NCBI GenBank assembly: GCA_017992765.1
Contig: JAGOOA010000019.1
Span: 1 to 47,315, forward strand
Source: Syntrophorhabdaceae bacterium
GTDB lineage: Bacteria > Desulfobacterota > Syntrophorhabdia > Syntrophorhabdales > Syntrophorhabdaceae
Length of the DNA: 47,315 nucleotides
Direction of reading: 5' to 3'
This document shows, in pieces, positions 1 to 8,627 of this stretch. A program made the translations under genes and the position numbers. Within the stretch, counting starts at the first letter, position 1, and the number at the start of each line of letters is the position of its first letter. Below the pieces are notes generated by a model. The model saw only the letters and a program-made list of their open reading frames with translations. It was not told the origin of the DNA and did no database searches.

Positions 1-113
1 TTGGCGAGGCACCTCGTGATCGCAGAGGTAAGCGTCGTCTTCCCGTGATCGATATGCCCGATCGTTCCGATGTTCACGTGGGGCTTTGTCCTCTCAAACT
101 TCTTCTTAGCCAT
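1..113 (-). CDS. tuf: Elongation factor Tu, N-terminal part (cut by window edge)
   Basis: Only the first 37 codons are in the window; the gene continues beyond base 1. The N-terminus begins [16 protein letters not shown] and runs into GHIDHGKTT, the P-loop (G1) that binds GTP phosphates in EF-Tu. EF-Tu delivers aminoacyl-tRNA to the ribosome. It is the last visible gene of the strep operon. Its ATG overlaps the end of fusA by 8 bases, and an upstream GGAGG lies inside the last fusA codons, so the two are likely translationally coupled. Confidence 0.96.
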   Translation of the reverse strand, partial: MAKKKFERTKPHVNIGTIGHIDHGKTTLTSAITRCLA

Positions 114-2187
114 AGAGAACCTCCGTTTGATTTTTATCTCTATTTTTTAAAATGTTTTCATAGATATGCTGCGGCACGGGGGCATAATGGAAAAATTCCA
201 TGCTGTAATAGCCCCTTCCCTGGGTTACCGAACGAAGCCTCGTTGTATATCCAAACATCTCGTCCAGCGGCAGGTAAGCAAGAATTGATTTGAAATCGTT
301 CCTGTCGCCTATTTCAGCGATCCTGCCTCTCCTCGACGAGATATCGCTTATGACTGATCCGAGAAATTCTCCGGGGACATTGATGTCGACCTTCATGACA
401 GGTTCGAGGAGAACAGGGTTTGCCTTTGCTATGGCATCCTTTACGCCGATGGACCCGGCGAGCTTGAACGCGAGCTCCGACGAATCCACTTCGTGAAAGG
501 AGCCATCCAAAAGCTCAACCTTGATGTCGATCAACGGGTATCCATATGCAATGCCCTTTTCCAGCGTCTCCTTGATCCCCGCCTCTATGCTGGAGATGTA
601 TTCCCGCGGTATGGCGCCGCCCACGGTCTTGTTCTCAAAGATAAATCCGGCCCCCTCGTGGGGAGATACCTGCAGCACGACATGGCCGTATTGGCCCCGT
701 CCCCCGGATTGTTTTATATACTTGCCCGTTCCTGTCGTATGTCTTGTAATGGCCTCCCGGTAGGCTACCTGGGGGGGCGAGGAAAGCATTTCAAGGTTGT
801 GCTCTCTTTTCGCCCTGTCCATAATGATCTCAAGGTGAAGTTCGCCCATGCCGGAGAGAATAACCTCTCCCGTTTCGCTGTCAAGCTTCACGGTAAGCGA
901 CGGGTCCTCAACGGTGTATTTGTTGAAGACAAGCCACATCTTCTTGAGGTCATCCTTCTTTTTCGGTGCAATGGCGCAGGAAACGACGGGCGCCGGAACC
1001 TCTATCGCCTCGAACGATATGTGCATGTCGGGATCGGCGAGCGTATCGCCCGTTGAAACGCCTTTCAAGCCGACGATCGCGCAGATATCCCCGGCCTCCA
1101 CCTTTTTTATCTCTTCTCTTTTATTCGCGTGAAGCCTCATTATGCGGCCGATCCGCTCTGTCTTTAATTTTGATGTGTTCAGAACGGAATCGCCCGTTCT
1201 CAATTCGCCTGAATAGATCCTGATATAGGTAAGATGGCCGACGAAGGGATCGTTCATGATCTTAAAAACGAGCCCGCTGAACTTCTCATCTTTTGTTCCG
1301 ACGAGGGTCTTCTCTTCCCCGTCCTCTGTCCAGCAGTTGTGCGGCGATATATCCCGAGGAGACGGGAGATAGTCCACGATCGCGTCAAGAAGCGGCTGGA
1401 TGCCTTTGTTTTTAAAAGCGCTGCCGCACAGCACCGGCAGAATGTTCCCGCTGAGCGTCCCCTTGCGTATTACCCTCTTGATCTCGCCTTCTCCGATCTC
1501 ATCGCCCTCCAGGAACCGCAGCATGAAATCGTCATCGACCTCGGAAAGCGCCTCCATCATTCTTTCCCGCGCTGCATGAGCCTCGGCTGCCATATATGCG
1601 GGTATGTCGCAGAGGGAATATTCATATCCAAACCTGTCCTTGTCATAAAGGACGGCCTTCCCGGCAATGATGTCCACAACACCGAGAAATTCATCCCCTT
1701 CCTTGATCGGCAGTTGCAGGACAAGCGGGTTGGTCTTTAATATCTCCTGTATCATGGCAATGCATCTTTGGAAATCGGCCCCGGGCCTGTCCATCTTGTT
1801 CACGAACCCTATCCTCGGCACGCCGTAGCGATCGGCCTGCCTCCAAACGGTCTCGGATTGCGGCTCAACGCCTTCAACTCCCGAGAAGAGCGCCACCGCC
1901 CCGTCGAGAACCCTCAACGACCTGCCTACTTCTATGGTAAAATCGATATGGCCCGGCGTGTCGATAATGTTTATTCTGTGGTCGTTCCAGAAACAGGTGG
2001 TGGCTGCAGCGGTGATGGTGATGCCGCGCTCCTTTTCCTCTTCCATCCAATCCATCGTCGCAGCGCCGTCATCAACTTCCCCGATCCTGTTGTTCACTCC
2101 CGTATAGAACAGCATCCGCTCAGTAGCGGTCGTCTTCCCCGCGTCAATATGAGCCATGATCCCTACATTTCTTACATTTTGATTCAT
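106..2187 (-). CDS. fusA: Elongation factor G
   Basis: This is the 693-residue translocation GTPase EF-G. The GTPase motifs are intact: AHIDAGKTT near the N-terminus, DTPGHIDF (G3) and NKMD (G4). The remaining EF-G domains follow at the normal family length. The reading frame is open upstream to a TTG at 2217, but the ATG at 2187 is preferred because it gives the family N-terminus ([20 protein letters not shown]) and lies just after the rpsG stop codon at 2198-2200. No strong Shine-Dalgarno is visible, which suggests coupling to rpsG translation. The stop codon overlaps the tuf start by 8 bases. Confidence 0.97.
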   Translation of the reverse strand: MNQNVRNVGIMAHIDAGKTTATERMLFYTGVNNRIGEVDDGAATMDWMEEEKERGITITAAATTCFWNDHRINIIDTPGHIDFTIEVGRSLRVLDGAVALFSGVEGVEPQSETVWRQADRYGVPRIGFVNKMDRPGADFQRCIAMIQEILKTNPLVLQLPIKEGDEFLGVVDIIAGKAVLYDKDRFGYEYSLCDIPAYMAAEAHAARERMMEALSEVDDDFMLRFLEGDEIGEGEIKRVIRKGTLSGNILPVLCGSAFKNKGIQPLLDAIVDYLPSPRDISPHNCWTEDGEEKTLVGTKDEKFSGLVFKIMNDPFVGHLTYIRIYSGELRTGDSVLNTSKLKTERIGRIMRLHANKREEIKKVEAGDICAIVGLKGVSTGDTLADPDMHISFEAIEVPAPVVSCAIAPKKKDDLKKMWLVFNKYTVEDPSLTVKLDSETGEVILSGMGELHLEIIMDRAKREHNLEMLSSPPQVAYREAITRHTTGTGKYIKQSGGRGQYGHVVLQVSPHEGAGFIFENKTVGGAIPREYISSIEAGIKETLEKGIAYGYPLIDIKVELLDGSFHEVDSSELAFKLAGSIGVKDAIAKANPVLLEPVMKVDINVPGEFLGSVISDISSRRGRIAEIGDRNDFKSILAYLPLDEMFGYTTRLRSVTQGRGYYSMEFFHYAPVPQHIYENILKNRDKNQTEVLYG

Positions 2188-2197
2188 AACGAACGTG

Positions 2198-2668
2198 CTA
2201 CCATCTGTAATGGGCAAAAGCCTTGTTGGCCTCCGCCATCTTGTGGGTATCCTCCCTCTTCTTTACTGCAGCGCCCTTGTTGTTATAGGCGTCGATGATC
2301 TCTCCTGCGAGCTTTTCGACCATCGTTCTTTCTGATCTTTCCCGTGCATATCTGATGAGCCATCTGATGCCCAACGAAAGTTTTCTGTTCAGTCTTACCT
2401 CAACGGGCACCTGGTATGTTGCCCCGCCCACGCGTCTCGCCTTAACCTCTATCTCCGGCCTGATATTTTCAACTGCCTTATGAAAGACCTTTAACGGCTC
2501 GTCTTTGATCTTGCTTTCGATAAGATCGAACGCGCCATATACAATACCCGTTGCAGTGCTCTTTTTCCCATCCAGCATAACGCAGCTTACAAGCCTCTGC
2601 ACGAGCAGGTCATTATATTTCGGGTCAGGCAGTTTTTCTCTCTTTGAAACATGTCCTTTTCTCGGCAT
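2198..2668 (-). CDS. rpsG: 30S ribosomal protein S7
   Basis: This 156-residue protein starts [11 protein letters not shown] and contains the S7 stretch [14 protein letters not shown] near its middle. S7 nucleates assembly of the 30S head and binds the 3' domain of 16S rRNA; in well-studied bacteria it also represses its own operon by binding mRNA. Length is normal. It lies 12 bases downstream of rpsL and 10 bases upstream of fusA in the strep operon. Confidence 0.97.
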   Translation of the reverse strand: MPRKGHVSKREKLPDPKYNDLLVQRLVSCVMLDGKKSTATGIVYGAFDLIESKIKDEPLKVFHKAVENIRPEIEVKARRVGGATYQVPVEVRLNRKLSLGIRWLIRYARERSERTMVEKLAGEIIDAYNNKGAAVKKREDTHKMAEANKAFAHYRW

Positions 2669-2680
2669 GAAAACGCTCCT

Positions 2681-3055
2681 TTATTGCTTCGGTCTCTTGG
2701 CGCCGTATTTTGATCTGCTCTTCTTTCTGTTCACTACGCCGCTCGCGTCCAGGGAACCTCTGATAATATGATACCTGACGCCTGGCAGGTCTTTTACTCT
2801 CCCGCCCCTGATCAACACAACGGAGTGCTCCTGAAGGTTATGTCCGATCCCCGGTATATATGTGGTCACTTCGATGCCGTTCGTAAGCCTGACACGAGCT
2901 ACCTTGCGCAATGCAGAGTTCGGTTTTTTTGGAGTGGTCGTATATACTCTTACGCAGACTCCTCTTTTCTGTGGGCAATCGGTAAGGGCCGGAGAAGAAC
3001 TCTTCTTTTTGACGGCTTCTCTCCCTCGCCTCACTAATTGGTTAATAGTAGGCAT
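2681..3055 (-). CDS. rpsL: 30S ribosomal protein S12
   Basis: This is the 124-residue S12 decoding-centre protein. It begins [13 protein letters not shown] and carries the conserved [13 protein letters not shown] and [13 protein letters not shown] segments, which include the lysines where streptomycin-resistance mutations arise in other bacteria; the wild-type lysines are present. The ATG at 3055 is chosen over an in-frame start 12 bases upstream because a GGAGG sits 6 bases before it and the protein then matches the family N-terminus. It is the first gene of the strep operon, with its own promoter at 3123-3152. Confidence 0.97.
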   Translation of the reverse strand: MPTINQLVRRGREAVKKKSSSPALTDCPQKRGVCVRVYTTTPKKPNSALRKVARVRLTNGIEVTTYIPGIGHNLQEHSVVLIRGGRVKDLPGVRYHIIRGSLDASGVVNRKKSRSKYGAKRPKQ

Positions 3056-3122
3056 CAAAACCTCCAAAAAAATAATCCCTCATTTTATTAAGGGATATTG
3101 GTACACTGCGAAAAACTTTGGT

Positions 3123-3152
3123 ATATTAAACGATTTAGTCATGTAATGTCAA
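3123..3152 (-). promoter_or_regulatory. Sigma70-type promoter of the strep operon
   Basis: On the minus strand a perfect TTGACA (complement of 3147-3152) is followed after 18 bases by TAATAT (complement of 3123-3128). The leader to rpsL is about 60 bases. It contains a small 6-bp inverted repeat (3075-3080 with 3091-3096) just upstream of the Shine-Dalgarno, which could be regulatory but is too short to claim. Confidence 0.7.
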
Positions 3153-3500
3153 GAAATTTTTAAAGATTTTTAATAAAAAGACGGGCTCCTGTACGGGCAT
3201 GGAACGTGCGGTAAAAAGGTCTGATCATTTTACGAAGTAAAAAAAATTATCACAGAATAAATTATGTTATAAAATTAAATAGTTATATATTGTACCCACA
3301 AAAATAGGACCGGGGGCAGCTTGTGGTTCTCGCCAGAACACCCGTAAGCCGTAAGGGGTTTAATCGCCTAACGCCTGACGCCTTACGATTCACGGCCTTT
3401 GTGCTGTCTGCTGGATACCGGATACCAGCGATAAGCACGTAATGCCAATGCCCAATATTGGTTATTTGATGTATATGTCTTGTGAATTTGGTCACGGAAA
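3153..3500. other. Intergenic region between the strep operon and the divergent carrier gene
   Basis: No credible gene is seen here. The first part is A+T-rich. Around 3345-3410 it contains short imperfect repeats of the CTAACGCC/CTGACGCC type, similar in style to repeats in other gaps of this window (for example 5920-5950 and 38930-38960). The open frames that cross it have no family resemblance and no ribosome-binding sites. Confidence 0.6.
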
Positions 3501-3545
3501 AGACTTGACATTAACTGACCGAGTATAATATCTTCAGTCAAGTCT
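3501..3545 (+). promoter_or_regulatory. Promoter region with a 9-bp inverted repeat, upstream of the carrier
   Basis: TTGACA at 3505-3510 and TATAAT at 3524-3529 are both consensus boxes but only 13 bases apart, which is short for sigma70. A perfect 9-bp inverted repeat, AGACTTGAC (3501-3509) and GTCAAGTCT (3537-3545), brackets the -10 box and overlaps the -35 box. The layout fits an operator that controls a promoter of non-optimal spacing; this is an inference. Confidence 0.45.
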
Positions 3546-3579
3546 GTAATTTGAATACATTTTCGGGAGGTAAATTCAT

Positions 3580-4818
3580 ATGTCCGACGATACAAAAGTT
3601 TTTGGCATGTCCGCAAATGCCGGACGGTGGATCTTTGTCGTGCTCGGCATGATCATCAACATGTGCCTGGGCGCCGTGTACGCATACAGCGTCTTCAAGA
3701 AGCCGCTGGAAACGATGTTTAGCGCAACTGCAACCCAGGGCAATCTGCCCTTCATGGTCTTCCTTGCGGTTTTCGCGCTCTTCACGTTCTTTTCCGGCCG
3801 CTTTATCGACAAACTGGGGCCTCGAAAGGTTATGATCGTCGGCGGTATCGTTGTGGGCCTTGGCTGGATACTGACAAAGTTTGCCGGCAGCATGACCATG
3901 GTCGTCATAACGTACGGGATCATCGGAGGGGCAGGTGTCGGCATCGTCTATGGCGGACCCGTCTCCGTTGCCACAAAATGGTTTCCCGACAAGAAAGGTC
4001 TCGCCGTGGGGCTTTCGCTCCTCGGCTTCGGCGCTTCAGCCTTCGTAACGGCGCCGCTTGCGAAAAACCTTATTGCATCTTCCGGGCCTCTTAACACCTT
4101 CGGCATGATGGGGATCGGGTTCCTTATCGTCACGGTGATCCTCTCCATGTTCATGAGGTTCCCCGAAGCAGGATGGAAGCCTGCCGGCTGGAACCCGCCG
4201 CAACCGGCAGGTGGCGCTACCGCATCGTCTTTCACGGCAGGACAGATGCTCAGCACATCCAGCTTCTATGGATTATGGCTCTGCTACATATTAGGCTCAA
4301 CGGCAGGCCTTATGGCCATCGGCATATCCGCAACGGTGGGAAGAGAGGTGATCGGCCTTGATATCGGCACCGCCGCATTTCTTGTGTCTATATTCGCGAT
4401 CTTCAACGGCATCGGCCGTCCCATCTTCGGCGCGCTCTCCGACAAGATCACGCCAAAGGGGGCGGCGATACTCTCCTTCGTCATTATCGCTGTTGCATCC
4501 TTCATGATGCTCAGCGCGGGACAAGGCTCAACAATGCTCTATGCGATCGCCTTCTGCGGCTTCTGGCTCTGCCTTGGCGGCTGGCTTGCCATCGGTCCAG
4601 CAGGCACCGCGACATTCTTTGGCCTTGAAGGCTATGCCCAGAAATACGGCATTATGTTCAGCGCATACGGCCTTGGCGCCATCATAGGCGGCATCATTTC
4701 GGGTATGGCAAAGGATGTCTTCGGGAGCTACCTGAAGGCCTTCATCCCCACGGCAGGCATGGCCATTCTCGGCATTATCATAGCCCTCCTGCTTCTGAAA
4801 CCGCCGAAGCGTTCATAG
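3580..4818 (+). CDS. MFS transporter, oxalate/formate antiporter (OFA) type
   Basis: This 412-residue protein has about 12 hydrophobic segments and the MFS signature between TM2 and TM3 (GRFIDKLGPRK). The N-terminal RWIFVVLGMIINMCLGAVYAYSVFKKPLE is typical of the OxlT/OFA group, which exchanges small carboxylates (oxalate/formate, or lactate in other members). A central hydrophilic loop is near residues 200-220. A strong GGGAGGT lies about 8 bases before the ATG. The substrate cannot be read from sequence; a monocarboxylate would suit the neighbouring acetyl-CoA synthetase. It has its own promoter and a strong terminator, so it is probably monocistronic. Confidence 0.85.
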   Translation: MSDDTKVFGMSANAGRWIFVVLGMIINMCLGAVYAYSVFKKPLETMFSATATQGNLPFMVFLAVFALFTFFSGRFIDKLGPRKVMIVGGIVVGLGWILTKFAGSMTMVVITYGIIGGAGVGIVYGGPVSVATKWFPDKKGLAVGLSLLGFGASAFVTAPLAKNLIASSGPLNTFGMMGIGFLIVTVILSMFMRFPEAGWKPAGWNPPQPAGGATASSFTAGQMLSTSSFYGLWLCYILGSTAGLMAIGISATVGREVIGLDIGTAAFLVSIFAIFNGIGRPIFGALSDKITPKGAAILSFVIIAVASFMMLSAGQGSTMLYAIAFCGFWLCLGGWLAIGPAGTATFFGLEGYAQKYGIMFSAYGLGAIIGGIISGMAKDVFGSYLKAFIPTAGMAILGIIIALLLLKPPKRS

Positions 4819-4835
4819 AAAGCAAACACATCCCG

Positions 4836-4881
4836 GTGTGAGCGAAACTCCTTTCAGACAGGGGTTTCGCTCACACTTTTT
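4836..4881 (+). terminator. Rho-independent terminator after the carrier gene
   Basis: A 17-bp stem (4836-4852 with 4860-4876, one G-T pair) is formed by GTGTGAGCGAAAC and GTTTCGCTCACAC plus inner pairs, followed by TTTTT. It starts 18 bases after the stop codon of the carrier gene and could also slow convergent transcription from the minus-strand gene ending at 4908. Confidence 0.9.
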
Positions 4882-4907
4882 ATATACTGGATGAAGGCAA
4901 TCCGGTA

Positions 4908-5843
4908 TCAGTCTTTGATCATGATCATGTATTCATATTGAAAGAGGTCTTCGATAAACTGGCAGACCATCTCCGCCTCATCGCCCTCCCTGCCCCTGGT
5001 GGCAAGTATGCTCTTGATATTTTCGGTCGTATCAAATGCGATGAAGTCTGCAAAGGGCCCGCGGACAGAGCGGTAATGAAAGGCCCTGGCGATGGACTCA
5101 AGGTAGGAGAATTTTATGGTATATTCATCGTGCCCCTTCAGCGCGATCCTCCCGGGGTTCCCCGTGGACTCGATGCGGATCAAGGGCCTCAACGGTTCGT
5201 GGACGGCAGCTTCGCAGCTGTGCTCACCCAAATAAATATACGGAATGCCTGCGGCACAAAGCTTTTCTATGGCCTGCAGGGCGCCTATGTTCAGGTTAAA
5301 AACGCCTTCAGGCTTTTCAAGATCGTACCTGGTAAAAAAATGAAGCGCTGATCTGAGGATCGGATCGGTAATGCCCGAAGAAGATCGGAGCAGATCTTCA
5401 CTCAGACCAACAAGGGTCGGGAAGTCCCCCAAATTTTCATTGAACACCGCCAGGTCAAACCCCTCAAGAAAGGCCGGGTCCGCCTCCAGAAAATCCCCTT
5501 CCCTGTAGGAAACGTTGTGCTCCCCGAGCGCCTTCTTCTGTTTATCGAGAAGAAATGGAGAGATATCGAGCATGCACGGCTCCAGAGCACCGTTCCTTTC
5601 AAGAAAATCCTTCATCAGATAACCGTACCCCCCGCCGACCTCAATGACCCTCGCTATCTTTTCCATGGGCACAGATCGAACCAGATAATCATAGAGAAGA
5701 TGGCCAAAAGAATCGTCGCGGGTGAGTATTTTCCGTAGAGGCGTCCCCGCCGGATGGAGGGCGTTGCAGACCGTCAGCTCCCACCCGAGCGTGTTCAATT
5801 GGCCCACATGGTAGGCCTTCGTTGAATTAAGCGTGTAATCCAT
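4908..5843 (-). CDS. SAM-dependent methyltransferase-like protein
   Basis: This 311-residue soluble protein has a Rossmann-type SAM motif I at residues 65-77 (RVIEVGGGYGYLM). It is followed by an acidic/polar strand end (CMLDISPFLLDKQ) and a motif IV-like FNENLGDFPTL. The pattern of a glycine-rich loop, then SPFLLDKQKKAL, then an asparagine-rich NENLGDFP resembles the MidA/NDUFAF7 group of protein arginine methyltransferases, but the resemblance is by eye and the substrate is unknown. There is no Shine-Dalgarno; a possible promoter sits so close that the transcript may be nearly leaderless. It is convergent with the carrier gene. Confidence 0.6.
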   Translation of the reverse strand: MDYTLNSTKAYHVGQLNTLGWELTVCNALHPAGTPLRKILTRDDSFGHLLYDYLVRSVPMEKIARVIEVGGGYGYLMKDFLERNGALEPCMLDISPFLLDKQKKALGEHNVSYREGDFLEADPAFLEGFDLAVFNENLGDFPTLVGLSEDLLRSSSGITDPILRSALHFFTRYDLEKPEGVFNLNIGALQAIEKLCAAGIPYIYLGEHSCEAAVHEPLRPLIRIESTGNPGRIALKGHDEYTIKFSYLESIARAFHYRSVRGPFADFIAFDTTENIKSILATRGREGDEAEMVCQFIEDLFQYEYMIMIKD

Positions 5844-5854
5844 AAAAACCGTAT

Positions 5855-5882
5855 ATCATACCACAAAACAGTATATCGTCAT
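5855..5882 (-). promoter_or_regulatory. Possible promoter of the methyltransferase-like gene
   Basis: On the minus strand ATGACG (complement of 5877-5882), a 16-base spacer and TATGAT (complement of 5855-5860) form a plausible sigma70 promoter. Transcription would start about 5 bases before the ATG at 5843, giving an almost leaderless mRNA and explaining the lack of a ribosome-binding site. Confidence 0.4.
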
Positions 5883-6123
5883 TCGTATTTTGTATATCGA
5901 GATTACAAAAAAACCGTTCGGCGTGAAGCGTTCGGCGTTCAGCGTAGAAACCAAATATAAAAAGCGGTACTCCGGGGTGTTTTGCTTTCTGCTCTTCTGA
6001 TTTTCATCGTCCTTCGTCCTAGCGCAGCGGACGTCCTTCGTCCCTCGGTCTTTATCCCTCGCCTCACAATGGTTTGCGGGGGATGTCCCTGTGCCATGCT
6101 CGTCTTAGTAGAAAACCGTGTTA
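5883..6123. other. Intergenic region without a recognisable gene
   Basis: This stretch holds short degenerate repeats (GTTCGGCGTGAAGC-type at about 5915-5945 and a doubled GTCCTTCGTCC at about 6009-6043). Nothing in it resembles a coding sequence. Confidence 0.5.
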
Positions 6124-6155
6124 AAAAGCCCCCGGAGGTTTCTCCGGGGGCTTTT
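6124..6155 (-). terminator. Rho-independent terminator of the acetyl-CoA synthetase gene
   Basis: A perfect 14-bp stem with a 4-base loop pairs AAAAGCCCCCGGAG (6124-6137) with its complement at 6142-6155. Read on the minus strand it is followed by a run of T. It lies 23 bases beyond the stop codon of the synthetase. The flanking A and T runs make it usable in both directions. Confidence 0.9.
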
Positions 6156-6177
6156 ATGTTCGTTATGTCAGACGATC

Positions 6178-8166
6178 TTACTGTCTTCCCTTTACGATCT
6201 CATCGACTATTGCCGGATCGGCAAGTGTTGTGGTATCGCCGATCTGGTCGATCTCGCCGGATGCGACCTTTCTCAGGATCCTTCTCATGATCTTGCCGGA
6301 ACGTGTCTTCGGCAGACCGGATACGAACTGGATCTTGCCGGGGGACGCGATAGGACCGATCTCTTTCCTTACGTGTGCCACCAGTGTTTTCTTCAGTGCA
6401 TCATCACCGGTAACACCTGTTTTCAGAATGATATATGCGTAAAGGTCTTCGCCCTTCACTTCATGCGGGAAACCGACAACGGCAGACTCTGCAACGGATG
6501 AGGTATAGGAGTTAAGTGCTGCCTCAACCTCTGCGGTACCCATCCTGTGGCCTGATACGTTGACGACGTCGTCAATACGGCCCATGAGCCTGAAATAGCC
6601 GTCTTCGTTCCTTATTGCCCCGTCGCCGGAGAAGTAGAAGCCGGGCTGCTGGACAAAGTATGTGTTGAAGAACCTTTCGGGTTCGCCAAAAACGCCCCTC
6701 ATCATGCCGGGCCACGACCTTGCGATGCAGAGCTCGCCCTGTTCGTTGACGGGTGCGTCCACTGCCGGTTTAGATGCATCGGGCCTTGACTGTAATGTGC
6801 GGGCATGAACGCCAAAGTACGGCAGGGTTGCAAATCCGGGTATGGTCGGCCATGCGCCTGGGAGAGGCGTAATGAGTATGCCGCCTGTTTCGGTCTGCCA
6901 CCAGGTATCGACGATGGGGCAGTTCTCTCCACCAACGTACTTGTGGTACCACAGCCAGGCCTCCGGGTTGATGGGCTCGCCGACGGAGCCAAGAAGCCTC
7001 AGGGATGAGAGGTTCCTTCCCTGCGGCCATTTCTCGCCCTCTTTCATGAGCGCCCTGATTGCGGTAGGAGCCGTGTAGAAGATGTTGACCTTGAACTTCT
7101 CAACGATCTGCCAGAATCTGTCTGGGTTCGGGAATGTGGGGACTGACTCGAAGACGATCGATGTTGCGCCGTTCGACATCGGCCCGTAGACGATATAGGA
7201 GTGACCCGTTACCCAACCGATATCCGCCGTACAGAAGAAGACGTCCTTATCCTTGTAATCAAAGATATACTTAAAGCTGTGGTATGTATAGACCATATAG
7301 CCGCCGACGGTGTGGAGAACGCCCTTCGGTTTGCCTGTGGAGCCTGAGGTGTAAAGGATGAAGAGAGGATCTTCCGCATCCATCATCTCGGCCGCGCATG
7401 TATCGGTAATGTCTGCCGCCGCAAGCTCTTCCTCAAACCACGTATCCCTGCCTGCCTTCATGGGGACGTCGAATTTCTCAAGCCTCTTCACAACGATGAC
7501 CTTGTCGACCGTGTGGCCCTGAGCTAAGCAGAGGTCGCATGCCGTGTCTGCATTTGCCTTGGAGCTCACGTTCTTGCCGGAACGCCAGTAGCCGTTCGCT
7601 GTAATGAGGACCTTTGCGCCGGCATCGAGTATCCTGTCACGGAGCGCCTCTGCCGAGAAACCGCCGAAAACGATCGTGTGGATGGCGCCTATCCTTGCGC
7701 ATGCAAGCATTGCAACGGGAAGCTGCCAGATCATGGGAAGGTAGATGGCAACCCTGTCGCCCTTGCGTACGCCCTTTTTCTTCAGTACATTCGCGAATCT
7801 CGATACAAGCTTCAACATCTCATTGTAGGTGAGCTTTACCACGTCGTCTTCGGGCTCGCCCTGGAAGAGGATGGCAACCTTGTCGCCCTTGCCCTTTTCG
7901 ATCTGATAGTCAAGGCAGTTATAAGAGATGTTTGTTTTGCCGCCGATGAACCACTCGATCTCGCCTTTGGCAAAATCTTCCCTGTTAACCTTCAGCCACG
8001 GCTTAAACCAGAACAATTCTTTTGCCGCGTTGCCCCAGAAGGCTTCCGGGTCCTCTACAGACTGCTTCCACATCTTCTCATACTCTTCACGGCTCTTTAC
8101 GTATGCCTGGTCAACGAATTCCTTTGAGGGGTAATACTTGTTGTTCTCTTCCTTCATTGCTGCCAT
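6178..8166 (-). CDS. acs: Acetyl-CoA synthetase (AMP-forming)
   Basis: This 662-residue enzyme activates acetate with ATP and CoA via acetyl-AMP. It shows the adenylate-forming P-loop YTSGSTGKPKG, the Acs segment DTWWQTETGG, the hinge region and the C-terminal PKTRSGKIMRR. In that last motif K625 is the catalytic lysine that is acetylated in characterised Acs proteins. Length matches the family. An AGGAGG sits 6 bases before the start. It is single, with its own promoter and terminator. In a syntrophic or anaerobic organism it could work in either direction of acetate metabolism. An exact preference for acetate over propionate cannot be proven from sequence alone. Confidence 0.93.
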   Translation of the reverse strand: MAAMKEENNKYYPSKEFVDQAYVKSREEYEKMWKQSVEDPEAFWGNAAKELFWFKPWLKVNREDFAKGEIEWFIGGKTNISYNCLDYQIEKGKGDKVAILFQGEPEDDVVKLTYNEMLKLVSRFANVLKKKGVRKGDRVAIYLPMIWQLPVAMLACARIGAIHTIVFGGFSAEALRDRILDAGAKVLITANGYWRSGKNVSSKANADTACDLCLAQGHTVDKVIVVKRLEKFDVPMKAGRDTWFEEELAAADITDTCAAEMMDAEDPLFILYTSGSTGKPKGVLHTVGGYMVYTYHSFKYIFDYKDKDVFFCTADIGWVTGHSYIVYGPMSNGATSIVFESVPTFPNPDRFWQIVEKFKVNIFYTAPTAIRALMKEGEKWPQGRNLSSLRLLGSVGEPINPEAWLWYHKYVGGENCPIVDTWWQTETGGILITPLPGAWPTIPGFATLPYFGVHARTLQSRPDASKPAVDAPVNEQGELCIARSWPGMMRGVFGEPERFFNTYFVQQPGFYFSGDGAIRNEDGYFRLMGRIDDVVNVSGHRMGTAEVEAALNSYTSSVAESAVVGFPHEVKGEDLYAYIILKTGVTGDDALKKTLVAHVRKEIGPIASPGKIQFVSGLPKTRSGKIMRRILRKVASGEIDQIGDTTTLADPAIVDEIVKGRQ

Positions 8167-8231
8167 ACAAAACCTCCTGATTTAATATTTGGATTGACCT
8201 GCTTGTTATCCTTAGTTCGCTTAGACGAATT

Positions 8232-8260
8232 ATTTTAAACATGTATACAAAAGTTGTCAA
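8232..8260 (-). promoter_or_regulatory. Sigma70-type promoter of acs
   Basis: On the minus strand a perfect TTGACA (complement of 8255-8260), a 17-base spacer and TAAAAT (complement of 8232-8237) precede acs by about 65 bases. A 14-bp perfect palindrome, AACAAAATTTTGTT (8259-8272), abuts the -35 box and is a candidate regulator site. Confidence 0.75.
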
Positions 8261-8285
8261 CAAAATTTTGTTAATATTTTCACAA

Positions 8286-8507
8286 TTATGGGGCACCCCC
8301 TTCTGCGCCGTCTACGCACACGCGACACAAGACAATATCCCCTTGTTGCGGGCGCAGGGAACATGCCGCGGCTTTGCGGGCACATCTGCATAACGACTGG
8401 CATATGCCCTCCTGTCGGTTTTGTACCTGATATTCACAAAGCCGGCTGTAAGCTATATTAATGAGCTGCCCCGCCACAAGCGGCAAGGTATCAGAGGGTA
8501 GGAACAC
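8286..8507 (-). CDS. Possible small cysteine-rich protein
   Basis: This is a 73-codon frame beginning at a GTG with a strong purine-rich Shine-Dalgarno (AAAGGAGA, about 4 bases upstream). The product would carry seven cysteines, most of them in two groups (CxxxCxC...C and CxxC), as in small metal-binding proteins. It reads toward acs and ends just upstream of the acs promoter. No family is recognised, base composition is not clearly coding, and it could be a chance frame in a gap of about 450 bases. It is reported because the ribosome-binding site is better than that of many real genes here. Confidence 0.3.
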   Translation of the reverse strand: MFLPSDTLPLVAGQLINIAYSRLCEYQVQNRQEGICQSLCRCARKAAACSLRPQQGDIVLCRVCVDGAEGGAP

Positions 8508-8559
8508 CGTATCTCCTTTTTTTATTGGATATTCGGCTATCGGTGTTTGGTTATTTACC

Positions 8560-8613
8560 TTGATGATTCCTATCAAATCTTTTATTATACTGTAAAAAAT
8601 TATACTGTAAAAA
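8560..8613 (+). promoter_or_regulatory. Promoter of the carbonic anhydrase with a duplicated -10 region
   Basis: TTGATG (8560-8565) and TATTAT (8583-8588) are spaced by 17 bases. A perfect 15-bp tandem duplication, ATTATACTGTAAAAA at 8584-8598 and 8599-8613, gives two copies of a TATACT -10-like hexamer directly before the Shine-Dalgarno at about 8617-8624. Confidence 0.5.
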
Positions 8614-8627
8614 TTCTGGAGGGCATC

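Noticed and set aside
3283-3495. 70-codon minus-strand frame upstream of the strep operon
   Set aside because: It runs through repeat-like sequence, lacks a ribosome-binding site and matches nothing recognised.
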